Of a stretch of 64,000 nt of DNA, positions 47,985-57,001 are shown one piece after another (within the stretch, counting starts at the first letter, position 1; the number at the start of each line of letters is the position of its first letter). Location of the stretch: contig JAAEZQ010000011.1 in NCBI GenBank assembly GCA_018222805.1, positions 1 through 64,000 on the forward strand. The letters are read 5' to 3'. Origin of the DNA: Vibrionaceae bacterium. Its GTDB lineage: Bacteria > Pseudomonadota > Gammaproteobacteria > Enterobacterales > Vibrionaceae. A program made the position numbers and the translations under genes. The notes under the pieces were generated by a model. The model did no database searches and was not told the DNA's origin. It saw nothing but the letters and a program-made list of their open reading frames with translations.

Positions 47985-48760
47985 TTACTGATTATTTTCC
48001 ATTCTGGAGTGAAGAACATCTCTGATTATATATCTAGGTCTTCGTTTTGTTTCAATATAGACACGACCAATATATTCTCCTATAACACCTATCCCAATTA
48101 GTTGAATTCCACCCAAGAAAGAGATTGATACTATTATAGATGGATAACCAGCGACATTATTGCCAAAAATAAGTTTATTAAATGTTAATTTTATTGCGTA
48201 CAAAAAATAACTCAGTGAGATGGCTAACCCTAAGTAAGTCAATAGCTTTAAGGGTACTGTACTAAATGAGGTTATGCCTTCAATCGCTAGATTCCACAAT
48301 ATTAAAACACGAAATTTAGTATTTCCTTCAGGACGATTTTCTCGTATATATGTAACGATAGTATTCTTGTAACCTATCCACGAAAGTACTCATTTCATAA
48401 CAAACTGAGTCTAAGATAAAGATATGATTGAATCAACAACTTCTCTAGTCATCATTCTAAAGTCGCCAACATTAGGCTCAATCTTTATATCTGATGTCAA
48501 ATTGTGAACTTTATAAAATAAGTTAGGAGTATTTATTTTAATATGGCTATCTGATGACCTGTCAATTACCTTAGCTAAAAGCACATCATATCCGTTATTT
48601 ACTTATCAAACATAACTCCACATATAGATAGGGCTTCTAAACCTATATCTATGGTGAAAATTTCCCCCTTTTTAATCTTCGAGTTTAGCAAACAAAGCTG
48701 ATTGTTTTTCCAAGCTTTCATAAGAGACTTATTAAAGTAATATTAGGATGTTTTATTATT
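47985..48760 (-). pseudogene. Decayed GtrB-like polyprenyl-phosphate glycosyltransferase
   Basis: The 3' 105 codons are intact, with a pair of transmembrane helices ([40 protein letters not shown]) and the GtrB-like end [11 protein letters not shown]. Upstream, the same frame continues [15 protein letters not shown], then a TGA, QFVMK, a TAG and EPNVGDFRMMTREVVDSII. At about 48600 the frame shifts and the 5' part is barely recognisable. Two stops and a shift mean it is dead. The 5' boundary is approximate. Confidence 0.8.
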
Positions 48761-48909
48761 TCCATATTTAATATCTCTATATTATCAGTGCTTTCTCGTT
48801 AATTAAAAACATTAAAATATATTATTGATGAGAACTTATTATTTTTCAACTCATTATTCAATTAAATGTATTCGGGAATGCGGAAATTATTAGAGGAATG
48901 TCGATAATA
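48761..48909. other. AT-rich gap between gtrB pseudogene and gtrA
   Basis: About 150 very AT-rich bases with no coding potential that I can support. Likely the remains of the 5' end of the decayed gtrB. Confidence 0.35.
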
Positions 48910-49260
48910 TCACCTAAAAATAAAAAACCTTGAAAATATAAAGCCTAAAAAAAGACTTGATAATGAAGAAGTAACTAATGTGAATAAAGGATATAACCCA
49001 AGGATCTCTGAATTAAATCCTATTAAATAATTTATTATCCCCATGCCAATTATAAAATAAATATACTTTATCTTTTTTGGTTTCATTCCGAAGTTATATC
49101 TTGAGTTTGCTAGATATGAAAAAGATGCTGCGCAAATAAAAGCTAGTATATTACAGTATGATTGTTCAAAACTTAATGAATAAAAAATATAAAAAACAAC
49201 CCAATGTATAGTAGTATTAAGTACTCCTATTAATGCATAAATACTAAAGTTTACTATCAT
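48910..49260 (-). CDS. GtrA-family flippase
   Basis: 116 residues, four predicted transmembrane helices (IYALIGVLNTTIHWVVFYIF; YCNILAFICAASFSYLANSR; YFIIGMGIINYLIGF; LVTSSLSSLFLGFIFSRFFI) in the GtrA/DPMS layout, including the conserved N-x-x-x-N-x-x-F-like SYLANSRYNF. GtrA proteins flip polyprenyl-phosphate sugars across the inner membrane. It follows a GT2 gene and precedes the decayed GtrB. AT-rich. Confidence 0.85.
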   Translation of the reverse strand: MIVNFSIYALIGVLNTTIHWVVFYIFYSLSFEQSYCNILAFICAASFSYLANSRYNFGMKPKKIKYIYFIIGMGIINYLIGFNSEILGLYPLFTLVTSSLSSLFLGFIFSRFFIFR

Positions 49261-49323
49261 AAAGACTCCGGCAGTTAACTTTTTCTATAATTTTATTTTT
49301 AAGTTATATTTAAAATTTATTTC

Positions 49324-50241
49324 TTACTTCATCATATTGTAGCTTATTATTTTAATCTCTTCTCTTCCTCTGCTAACATTATCCAATATTAAACCTGTAA
49401 ATAAGCTTGTGATTGATATTAATCCAATACTACTAGCTAGTACTGCAGTAGGTAGTCTTGGAACTAATCCCGTAGCTAAGAACTCTGATATTACAGGAAA
49501 CCCTAAAAATAAGGACGCTAATGCTAACATTAGAGACAACGATGAAAAGAATAATAGAGGTTTTACATCTCTAATTAGGAATAATATAAAACCCAAAATT
49601 TTAAATCCATCAGAAAATGTTCTTAATTTACTCTTGGTTCCATTTGTTCTGGGTTTATAGCTCGTTGGGATCTCTAATATTGGAAGTTTATGATGTAATG
49701 CATGGACAGTAAGTTCAGTTTCAATTTGAAATCCATCACTAATAATAGGTATCGTCTTAATAAACCTACGACTCATCACACGATACCCAGAAAAGACATC
49801 GGTAAGTGTTGCATTAAAAAATTTATTGATAAGAGCTGAAAATGCTTTGTTACCCAAAATATGACCTGTAGGATATGCTTGTGCAGGAGTAGTTCGAGTC
49901 CCTATTACCATTGCTAAGTGGTTACTTATTAAAGCATCAATCAAGGTAGAAATATAACTTGTGTCATAGGTCTCATCTCCGTCTGCCATAACATACACAT
50001 CTGCATCAATATCAGAAAACATTCGCCGTACAACTTCCCCTTTTCCTGGTCTTAACTCCTGTCTTACAATGGCTCCTGCTGCTTTAGCTTCGTTGATCGT
50101 GTTATCGGTAGAGTTGTTATCATAAACATAAATCTTAGCTTCCGGTAATTCCTTTCTGAAAGCTGCAACAGTATTTCCAATAGCCCCCTCTTCATTAAGA
50201 CAAGGGAGCAAAACTGCGATATTTAATTTTTTAATTTCCAC
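49324..50241 (-). CDS. Membrane-anchored GT2 glycosyltransferase (DPM/GtrB-like)
   Basis: About 305 residues: a GT-A domain with LLPCLNEEGAIGNTV at the start, YDNNSTDNT, and the metal motif MADGDETYD, then TYKPRTNGTKSKL-like SYKPRTNGTKSKL and two C-terminal helices (LLFFSSLSLMLALASLFLGF; VLASSIGLISITSLFTGLIL). It should load a sugar on polyprenyl phosphate. GTG 50241 is preferred: it lies 2 bases after the upstream stop and 10 after AAAGG. ATGs at 50265-50292 would overlap the upstream gene. Confidence 0.82.
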   Translation of the reverse strand: MEIKKLNIAVLLPCLNEEGAIGNTVAAFRKELPEAKIYVYDNNSTDNTINEAKAAGAIVRQELRPGKGEVVRRMFSDIDADVYVMADGDETYDTSYISTLIDALISNHLAMVIGTRTTPAQAYPTGHILGNKAFSALINKFFNATLTDVFSGYRVMSRRFIKTIPIISDGFQIETELTVHALHHKLPILEIPTSYKPRTNGTKSKLRTFSDGFKILGFILFLIRDVKPLLFFSSLSLMLALASLFLGFPVISEFLATGLVPRLPTAVLASSIGLISITSLFTGLILDNVSRGREEIKIISYNMMK

Positions 50242-50242
50242 G

Positions 50243-51976
50243 TTATTGTTTACCTTTAAATTCATAAATTGTTCGCCCATGACCATCATCACTCAGTGGG
50301 AATAACCACATAGGTGGATTGCCATCGCTTATGGATCTTATTATGCTGTTAGGATTTGCATCTTTAATTATAAGCTTGTTTTGGTTGTCATTATTATCAA
50401 ATAAAAACAGTTCAATTCCTTTAGACTTTAAATTTTCATACGCAAGTTCTTGGTTGTCTGAAAGTAGTGTATTTATATATAAAAGGTTTCCTTGTATGTT
50501 TCTATGATAAGGTGCGGAGATAATATAATTATCTGTTAATGTGACTATTTCTGCTCCACTATCCATAGGCGCAAATATCATTTTACCTGATATATTCATA
50601 TTATTTATAAAATCATGCGTACTCAATGTTTCCGATTTTTTTTCTGAGTTTTCAATTTTTGGTAAAGTTTCTATTAGACTCAATATAATGGTTGATATAG
50701 CAGGAGCTATTAATATAGGAACTAAAATTCTAATAACGGGGATTCTTATTTTTTTAAATACATAAAATCCAACTATAGTATTTAACGGAATTGCCATCGT
50801 TGCAGGTATTAACACGGTTCTTACTTGCCAAAACATTGCTGGTAATAAACTAACAATAAATAATAGGTAGTAAAGTTTTTGCTTCTTATTTGATAGTAGA
50901 AAAATAGAAAGAGCAGCAGGAACTATCGTAACAATATACAGCCAGGTTTGAGACAATTTTGACGCATTTTGGATTACTGTTGTTAATGGTCGAGCTTCTG
51001 AAACGTGACTTAGCCAGTAAGTTACCAGCGGTTCAGGATAATCTGAATAAGGCGACCTTAAAACATTTGGAAAAATTAACCAGGTTATGCCGATACAAAA
51101 AAATGCTGTAATGAGTAAAATAGTTAGTCTTGGGTTAAGGAGTGTTAATGATATGCTGAGTGCCGCTGATAAAAAGAAGCATAAAAGAGGAAAAGTTACT
51201 ATGTCATATTGAGGGTTTAACCAAATTGATACTGGTTGGAAGATCATTATCCCAATCATTCCAAACACGAATGTTAGTAGAGATAAATCTCTTACAAATT
51301 TGAGTTTGTTTAGGTCATTATATAAGGCGTAAAAAGTTAATAATACCAACGTTATGATAAAAAAGGGAAGTACTTCTAAGCCTATTAACAAAGATATATT
51401 AATACTTATTGCACAACCGTATACGTATAGTTTTTCTTTGTAGTTGTGTGAGAAAGTTAAAAATATAAAAATACTGTAAAGAAGTACTTGCAAGTTGTGG
51501 TGGTCTATATGTCCAGGGTGAAATTTTACAGCTGCGATAGAGAAAGTAGTATAGAGAACGGTTAATGTATGATGTTTAATACCAAATATACTTTGTGATA
51601 TTTTGCATAGTATTCCAACAAAGGCAATTAAATAGATAAGAGGTACTATTGCAATCGAGAACTGCAATGCATTGCTATGATCAACAAAAAGCCGGGATAC
51701 ATAGTACAAAGCCAGTATAGGTAGATCGGGGATTCGGGACCAGTGGATGATTTGTCCGTCTTGTGGGTTAAAATCTTTTAAAGGGTGCAGGTACCATGAT
51801 GGGGATTCTATGAATGTCATGACTTGATGAAGGCGCATAAAATTATCGTTGTCGCCTAAATCCCACTCCGCAACTCCAGAATATCGTATAAAAAATATCG
51901 CGACAGCTAAAGCGATGGACAAAAATAACGGTTCATAAGGCTTGGTATTAAACCTCTGGTTAGATGCTGGGCTCAA
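50243..51976 (-). CDS. GT-C-like polytopic membrane protein
   Basis: 577 residues with about 12 hydrophobic segments, then a C-terminal extracytoplasmic domain of about 150. After the first helix comes EWDLGDNDNFMRLHQ with an acidic motif in the first periplasmic loop, as in GT-C enzymes (STT3/PMT type). It starts the GT2-gtrA cluster, the position of the type-specific GtrC transferase in serotype-conversion modules. The transferase role is inferred; no close homologue is recognised. Confidence 0.75.
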   Translation of the reverse strand: MSPASNQRFNTKPYEPLFLSIALAVAIFFIRYSGVAEWDLGDNDNFMRLHQVMTFIESPSWYLHPLKDFNPQDGQIIHWSRIPDLPILALYYVSRLFVDHSNALQFSIAIVPLIYLIAFVGILCKISQSIFGIKHHTLTVLYTTFSIAAVKFHPGHIDHHNLQVLLYSIFIFLTFSHNYKEKLYVYGCAISINISLLIGLEVLPFFIITLVLLTFYALYNDLNKLKFVRDLSLLTFVFGMIGIMIFQPVSIWLNPQYDIVTFPLLCFFLSAALSISLTLLNPRLTILLITAFFCIGITWLIFPNVLRSPYSDYPEPLVTYWLSHVSEARPLTTVIQNASKLSQTWLYIVTIVPAALSIFLLSNKKQKLYYLLFIVSLLPAMFWQVRTVLIPATMAIPLNTIVGFYVFKKIRIPVIRILVPILIAPAISTIILSLIETLPKIENSEKKSETLSTHDFINNMNISGKMIFAPMDSGAEIVTLTDNYIISAPYHRNIQGNLLYINTLLSDNQELAYENLKSKGIELFLFDNNDNQNKLIIKDANPNSIIRSISDGNPPMWLFPLSDDGHGRTIYEFKGKQ

Positions 51977-52080
51977 TTATTGTCTACCTCAATGATTTAT
52001 ATAGAAAATATACTAGTATAATCAACAGAATTAGCAAATTAGTTTATGCAGATATGTGTCTACTTTACGAGAAAGTTAAT

Positions 52081-53100
52081 CCCGAATTCAACTTCGAAGT
52101 GCGACACTCGCCAATATCAAGCAGCCAATGCCATTTCTTTAAAGACAATCGCTGTCTGCTACCGTTGTTAGGTCGGTTCCTTTCTTCACATATTGCCTTA
52201 AAAGACCGTTAACATTCTCATTGGCTCCACGCTCCCAAGAGCATAACGGGGGGCAAAGTACACATTAGCCTCCAACTCCTTTGCGATGGTTTCATGATCT
52301 GCAAATTCTCTCCCGTTATCAGCCGTGATGGTATGGACATGCTCCTTGTAAGGCATGAGTAGCTCTATTGTTGCTTTGGTGACACCATCCGCTGACTTGG
52401 ATGGCACTTTCTTTACCACGTAAAATCGTGTTTTGCGCTCTAAAATAGTCACCATAGCTCCGGTGCCGTGCTTGCCTAATACGGTGTCGATTTCCCAATC
52501 ACCAAATCGCTCCTTACTGTCAACAATGCTTGGTCTATCATCGATCGAAACAGCATTATTGATCGCTGGCGCTTTCTCTTTTTTACCGCGACGATACCGT
52601 TTGTGTTCTTGCCTCAAGTGGCGATATAACTTGCCACCCAAGCGTTTATCCTGCGCAACAAATTGGTAAATCTACTCATGGCTGACTGCGGCACCGACTG
52701 TAGTTAATACTCTGGAAATCTGCTCTGGACTCCAATCCGCTTCTAAAAGGAGGCGGATAAAATCAATCTGCTCCTGAGGTATGCGGTATTTACGCGCTGA
52801 TTTGCGTTTTTTACTGATGATACCTGAGCTTCGTTTGGGCAATAATGGCTGCCCTTGCGGCCGCGCTTAAGCGCCCGATATACCGTAGAGCGATGGCACT
52901 GAACTGTTTTAGCTATTTCAGAAACCGAAGTTCCCCGTTCCAAGAGAGCAGAAATCTGGTATCTTCAGCCCTCGGTCAACTGCTGATAATTCATGGTAGT
53001 ACTGCTTTTTTCTTTGGCGAGAAGAGCGTACCACTTTCAGCAGTTGGCTTCCTCTTCTGCACCTTTACATGAATGTCGCACTTATTATCTGAAATCTGGG
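52081..53100 (-). mobile_element. IS30-family element, degenerate
   Basis: About 1,020 bases. The ends are imperfect inverted repeats sharing AAGTGCGACA (52097-52106) and its complement (53074-53083), each beginning CCC at the outer edge. Inside is a broken IS30 transposase. No clear flanking direct repeat was seen. It separates the glycosylation cluster from the GDPD gene. Confidence 0.75.
52088..52994 (-). pseudogene. IS30-family transposase, broken
   Basis: Starts MNYQQLTEG then a TGA where a Gln is expected, continues YQISALLERGTSVSEIAK with the N-terminal helix-turn-helix (CHRSTVYRALKRG), has a gap near 52700, then the DDE core (RFGDWEIDTVLGKHGTGAM, ITADNGREFADHE). A frameshift at a C6 run (near 52250) precedes SWERGANENVNGLLRQY. 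The end is deleted from DSDCL straight to SVALRS. Non-functional. Confidence 0.85.
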
Positions 53101-53233
53101 TTCGAGGAACATAATAGTGTGAATATAAGTAACGGATTATGTACAATACTTCATTATTTTTATTTCTCAAGTTTCCTGGCACTCTTTTTATTACTCTACT
53201 ATGTTAAATAGTAAAATAAATAGGGTTATACTA
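53101..53233. other. Junction between IS30 remnant and GDPD gene
   Basis: AT-rich 133 bases holding the GDPD ribosome-binding site (AGGG at 53222-53225). No terminator or gene seen. Confidence 0.3.
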
Positions 53234-54076
53234 ATGAACTATGAAAAACAAAATAAAAAAAATAGTGTGGGAGACACCTTAATTCGTATTGCTATGCTTT
53301 TGATTGCATTGTTACTAATTAGTCATCATGTTAAATTCTATTTACCTGTATCTATTCAAGTTGAACCATTTCCGCCGATAAGAATCGCTCATGCGGGAGG
53401 GCAAGTCAATAGGTTGAATTATTCGAACTCTTACCAAGCTTTAAATGAAAACTATCTAAAGGGTTTTCGCTATTTTGAAATTGATCTTATCTTTACTAGT
53501 GATCACTACCTTGTATGTTTACATGACTGGAACAATAGTTTTTTTAGGCTTTCTGGTAAGAGGAGCACTACGGCATTATCACTTGAGGAGTTTTCACAAT
53601 ACTTTTCAGCCACTGAACTAACCCCGTGTACATTACAAGGTTTAATGTCTTGGTTAGAGTCGCATCCGGATGCTCATATCGTAACTGATGTAAAATCTAA
53701 TAACATTAGAGCCTTGGCTATGATTGCCAACCTTTATCCTAAATTTATCACAAGAGTCATACCACAAATTTATGACCCAAGAAATCTTGCTGATGTTCGT
53801 GAAGCTGGTTTTGATAAAGTGATCTGGACGTTATATCGTTTCTCCACATCTAAACGTGAAATACTTTACTGGATGGGAAGGTTATCAGGCCCGGTCGCTG
53901 TTACTATGCCGCAGCAACTTGCAAGAGAAGGAGTAGGCTCCATGCTAAAACAGTATCGAGTGACTACATTTACTCATACAATCAATAGCGAATGTAAGTT
54001 CAAAATGTTCCAAAAAGAATATGATATTGATGAGATTTACACTGATACTCTAGCGCCTAAAAGGTATTACTGCTGA
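53234..54076 (+). CDS. Membrane-anchored glycerophosphodiester phosphodiesterase-like protein
   Basis: 280 residues from ATG 53234 (AGGG 8 bases upstream; an upstream ATG at 53201 is less likely). One N-terminal helix (IRIAMLLIALLLISHH) would anchor the domain outside the cytoplasm. GDPD/PI-PLC barrel features are IAHAGGQVNR, FEIDLIF and CLHDWNNSF, with the catalytic His-Glu-Asp-His set visible, then DVKSNN. Convergent with the LtaS-like gene and overlapping it by 10 bases. Substrate unknown. Confidence 0.82.
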   Translation: MNYEKQNKKNSVGDTLIRIAMLLIALLLISHHVKFYLPVSIQVEPFPPIRIAHAGGQVNRLNYSNSYQALNENYLKGFRYFEIDLIFTSDHYLVCLHDWNNSFFRLSGKRSTTALSLEEFSQYFSATELTPCTLQGLMSWLESHPDAHIVTDVKSNNIRALAMIANLYPKFITRVIPQIYDPRNLADVREAGFDKVIWTLYRFSTSKREILYWMGRLSGPVAVTMPQQLAREGVGSMLKQYRVTTFTHTINSECKFKMFQKEYDIDEIYTDTLAPKRYYC

Positions 54077-55713
54077 TGTAACCTTAAGTAATTTACCATG
54101 TTCACCGTAATATGCCGTATGTCGCCGTTCACTAATCGAGTTTGGTCACCGTCAAGTAGTACGTTATAATCATTATCCCTACAACGTAAAGTAACTTTAT
54201 CCCTACGGTCTCCTCGTCGGAAAACAACACACTGAGGAGGAACTACCTTATTTAAGGGGAATATCTGGCCATTCAACTCGCTAACGCAAGACTTTCCTTC
54301 TAGTGTACCAAATAGGCTGGCTAAGACATCTGATTGTTGAGTCAGTTGTCTAATTGACTTCTGCATACCTTGCCAAATAATAAATGCGGGTACTTTTGAT
54401 GAGGCCATTTGCCCATATCTACGCTGCTCACTCTGAGTTAAAGGAGTCATTGCACGATGATCACTTAACACAATTACTAACGTATTATCTGCAACGATGC
54501 GGTGGATAAACTCAGCGATAACATTATCGGCATACTTAAAAGCAACGGATTCTGATTGAATATATCCTTTGTCTTTAGGTACTATAAATGGTTGATGTGT
54601 AGTTACATTTTCCACCACTACAAGCTGCTTACCTTTCTGTAGCATGATTTCTTTGTATGCCCTATTAAAAAGCACTTCATCACTTACCGAGCGAAATAAA
54701 AATCTCGGTAATAATTCAGAGTAGTTATTGGCACCTATTGTTTTGTGAAACCCTAACGACTTTAGCCACTGATCTTTATCTAAAAAGCTCAAATCTCCAG
54801 AAGTGATGAAACTGGTATTATATCCAGCGCTTACAAATGATTTTATTAGAGAGTTAGGAGTTTCCAAATCAGATAAGCCAATACCGCCATCTAATTTCAT
54901 ACTTATCGAACCAGATAGCAAGGGTTGACCAGTAAATAATGCATATAGTCCAGCTTCGGTAGTGAACCCATTAGCATAAAAATTCTCCAAAGTTATGTTG
55001 TTTCTTGCAATTTCGTCTAGTTTTGGAGTCCAGTTATTCCCATGACCAAAGTATCTACTGTGGTAACTTGACCATGATTCAAACATTATCACAACAATTT
55101 TTTCTGGCTGGATACTATTATTAGTATGGCACGTTTTTATGGGGCTATAGTTAAATTCTGATTTGAATTTATTACTGTATTCATTCAGGTGAGTACTGTT
55201 AAAGTTAGCTTGGATGACGTTGATATAGAATGGCTGGCGAACTGTAACAGGCTCCCATAATAAGCTTGAAAATGAAAAAAAGTAAGCAATTACAATGATA
55301 GTTATGATTAATTTTTGAATGGCTAATCTTCTCGAAAATATATATACAGAACATAGTGATACTGAAAATAAAATATATATTATTTGTTTAATAGATATTT
55401 CCCCTAGGTATATGATCACTTGATCATAAAACTTAGGGATATCTTCTAAATATAAACGTGACTGATATGTGAAAATTAAATAACAATCCGTTATATATAT
55501 AAGTATAAGTAATAGTGTGGTAATTCTACCTATAATAAACCAAAAACGATTAGTTGAGCTCGTTATCATAAGGATAATTATGATAGGAAGGATATATAAA
55601 GCATCATAACCAGCAACACGTAAGTAGCTATCATTATCATCTATATAAAAACTACGGCCTATCATGTATACCTTTAAACAATAAAAAAACACTACAAGAA
55701 GAATAGGGAACAT
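54067..55713 (-). CDS. LtaS/OpgB-like membrane sulfatase-family transferase
   Basis: 548 residues. About five N-terminal helices (residues 1-165) precede an extracytoplasmic alkaline-phosphatase-like domain: VVIMFESWSSYHS (metal Glu), then NFYANGFTTEAGLYALFTG with the expected catalytic Thr, and VIVLSDHRAMTP (metal Asp-His). This is the layout of phosphoglycerol or phosphoethanolamine transferases. The donor and acceptor are unknown. AT-rich; overlaps the GDPD gene tail-to-tail. Confidence 0.85.
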   Translation of the reverse strand: MFPILLVVFFYCLKVYMIGRSFYIDDNDSYLRVAGYDALYILPIIIILMITSSTNRFWFIIGRITTLLLILIYITDCYLIFTYQSRLYLEDIPKFYDQVIIYLGEISIKQIIYILFSVSLCSVYIFSRRLAIQKLIITIIVIAYFFSFSSLLWEPVTVRQPFYINVIQANFNSTHLNEYSNKFKSEFNYSPIKTCHTNNSIQPEKIVVIMFESWSSYHSRYFGHGNNWTPKLDEIARNNITLENFYANGFTTEAGLYALFTGQPLLSGSISMKLDGGIGLSDLETPNSLIKSFVSAGYNTSFITSGDLSFLDKDQWLKSLGFHKTIGANNYSELLPRFLFRSVSDEVLFNRAYKEIMLQKGKQLVVVENVTTHQPFIVPKDKGYIQSESVAFKYADNVIAEFIHRIVADNTLVIVLSDHRAMTPLTQSEQRRYGQMASSKVPAFIIWQGMQKSIRQLTQQSDVLASLFGTLEGKSCVSELNGQIFPLNKVVPPQCVVFRRGDRRDKVTLRCRDNDYNVLLDGDQTRLVNGDIRHITVNMVNYLRLHQQ

Positions 55714-55888
55714 AATCGATTATTTACTCTTTTTTGTTTCAAATTAGTGTTTGTTAGCATAAACTTGAAATTTATGCAGCTAAGGATTTGAATTTAGCAC
55801 AATAAACTGTAGCTTAATATTTTTTAATCTACAACGCAGATCCTAACTTTGTGATAATTTCAAATAAAAGTATCGCATGAACCTTGAA
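55714..55888. other. Gap between the LtaS-like gene and ISAs1 remnant
   Basis: 175 AT-rich bases. It should contain the promoter of the minus-strand LtaS-like gene. No ISAs1 5' transposase sequence is recognisable, so the transposase is truncated here. Confidence 0.35.
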
Positions 55889-56733
55889 ATATGATCAGTG
55901 CTTATGCTTCATCAAATAAGCTTGTCTTGAGACTGCTAAAAACTGAGCAAAAAAGTAATGAAATAACAGCAATTCCTGAACTGATACAGATGCTCTATAT
56001 CAAGGGTGCCCTAGTGACCATTGATGCAATGGCTTGTCAAACCAAGATCGCTAAAGCCATTGTTGAACAAGGAGGTGACTACTTGCTTGCAGTAAAAAGC
56101 AACCAAGGAAAACTCCGACAATAGATAGAAAAAGCCGTTCTCTTCTCAGCGAGCAGAAGTGGCAGGTGACTTTCCTTTGAACAAGGGCATGAGCGTATAG
56201 AGTCTCGCCAATGCTATGTTTTTGACAGTACAAAACTTGAAGGTAACGTCTCTCGCTGGAAAGGCTTGAAGAGCATTGTTTTGGTTGAAAACTTCCGCCT
56301 TGAGAAAGGAAAAGCAATCGACCTAGAATATCGTTACTACATCAGCTCTAAAGAGCTTAGCGCAGAGCAAGCAGCGATGGCAGTTAGAGAGCATTGGGGT
56401 ATAGAGTCAATGCATTGAGTACTTGATGTCAGCATGAATGAAAATGCGTGTCAGATATACAAAGATCATGGTGCAGAAAATCTGTCATGCCTGCGCCACA
56501 TGAGCTTGAACATGCTCCGAGCAGAGCCAACCAAACTAAGCATTGTTGGAAAGCAAAAGCGATGCATGATGAATACAGCCATGCTAGAGGCAGTATTAAG
56601 TGCTGGTTTTACTCAGGCGATTAAAAACCAAACACTCATGCGGTCGCCCTGGGGTGTGGCTGAGGCTCGCCGTGTAGCAGTACTGACAGCAGACGTCACA
56701 GCAGGTATCGCGTTGCAAAAGAATCATTCTTAG
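55889..56733 (+). pseudogene. ISAs1-family transposase remnant
   Basis: Lacks roughly the first third of the transposase. Begins ISAYASSNKLVLRLLKTEQK, then KSNEITAIPELIQMLYIKG and VTIDAMACQTKIAKAI. Lesions: TAG at 56122-56124, a frameshift near 56130-56170, TGA at 56416-56418 in place of a Trp. The remainder (HGAENLSCLRHMSLNML to AFTQAIKN-like) is recognisable. Non-functional; no terminal repeats identified. Confidence 0.85.
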
Positions 56734-56821
56734 TCGTGGATAATTACATCATTCATAAGAGTAAAAAGACACAGACTGGTTAAAGCAAAATTCAAAGTTT
56801 ATTTTACTTTTTAAGTCGGTG

Positions 56822-56999
56822 TATTCCCCCGTGGGTAAACTAAATAGAGAAGCGTTGGGATGCCTTGCATGAGACAGTAATACGAAATCATCACTGCAAA
56901 TCAATGTGGCAACTATTAAAACTGATTCGAAACTTTATGGATAACGTTTCACCGTTTACCAACTACGGTCATGAAATACAAAAAGTTAAGCATAATTAG
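56822..56999 (+). pseudogene. IS630-family transposase C-terminal remnant
   Basis: A short fragment missed by simple ORF searches. It starts with YSP and LN in one frame (the YSPxLNPIE region holding the last catalytic Glu) and shifts to IEKRWDALHETVIRNHHCKS, then MWQLLKLIRNFMDNVSPF and a TAG at 56997. The end is 3 bases from the chrA stop. Assignment to IS630 rests on the pattern and is from memory. Confidence 0.6.
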
Positions 57000-57001
57000 G
57001 A

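Noticed and set aside
51964..52212. Open frame of 82 codons between the GT-C gene and IS30 remnant
   Set aside because: Runs into the IS30 end and shows no family features or ribosome-binding site.
47985..57000. Complete genomic island with integrase and att sites
   Set aside because: No integrase, tRNA or direct flanking repeats seen; only IS remnants and low GC, so I call it an accessory region.
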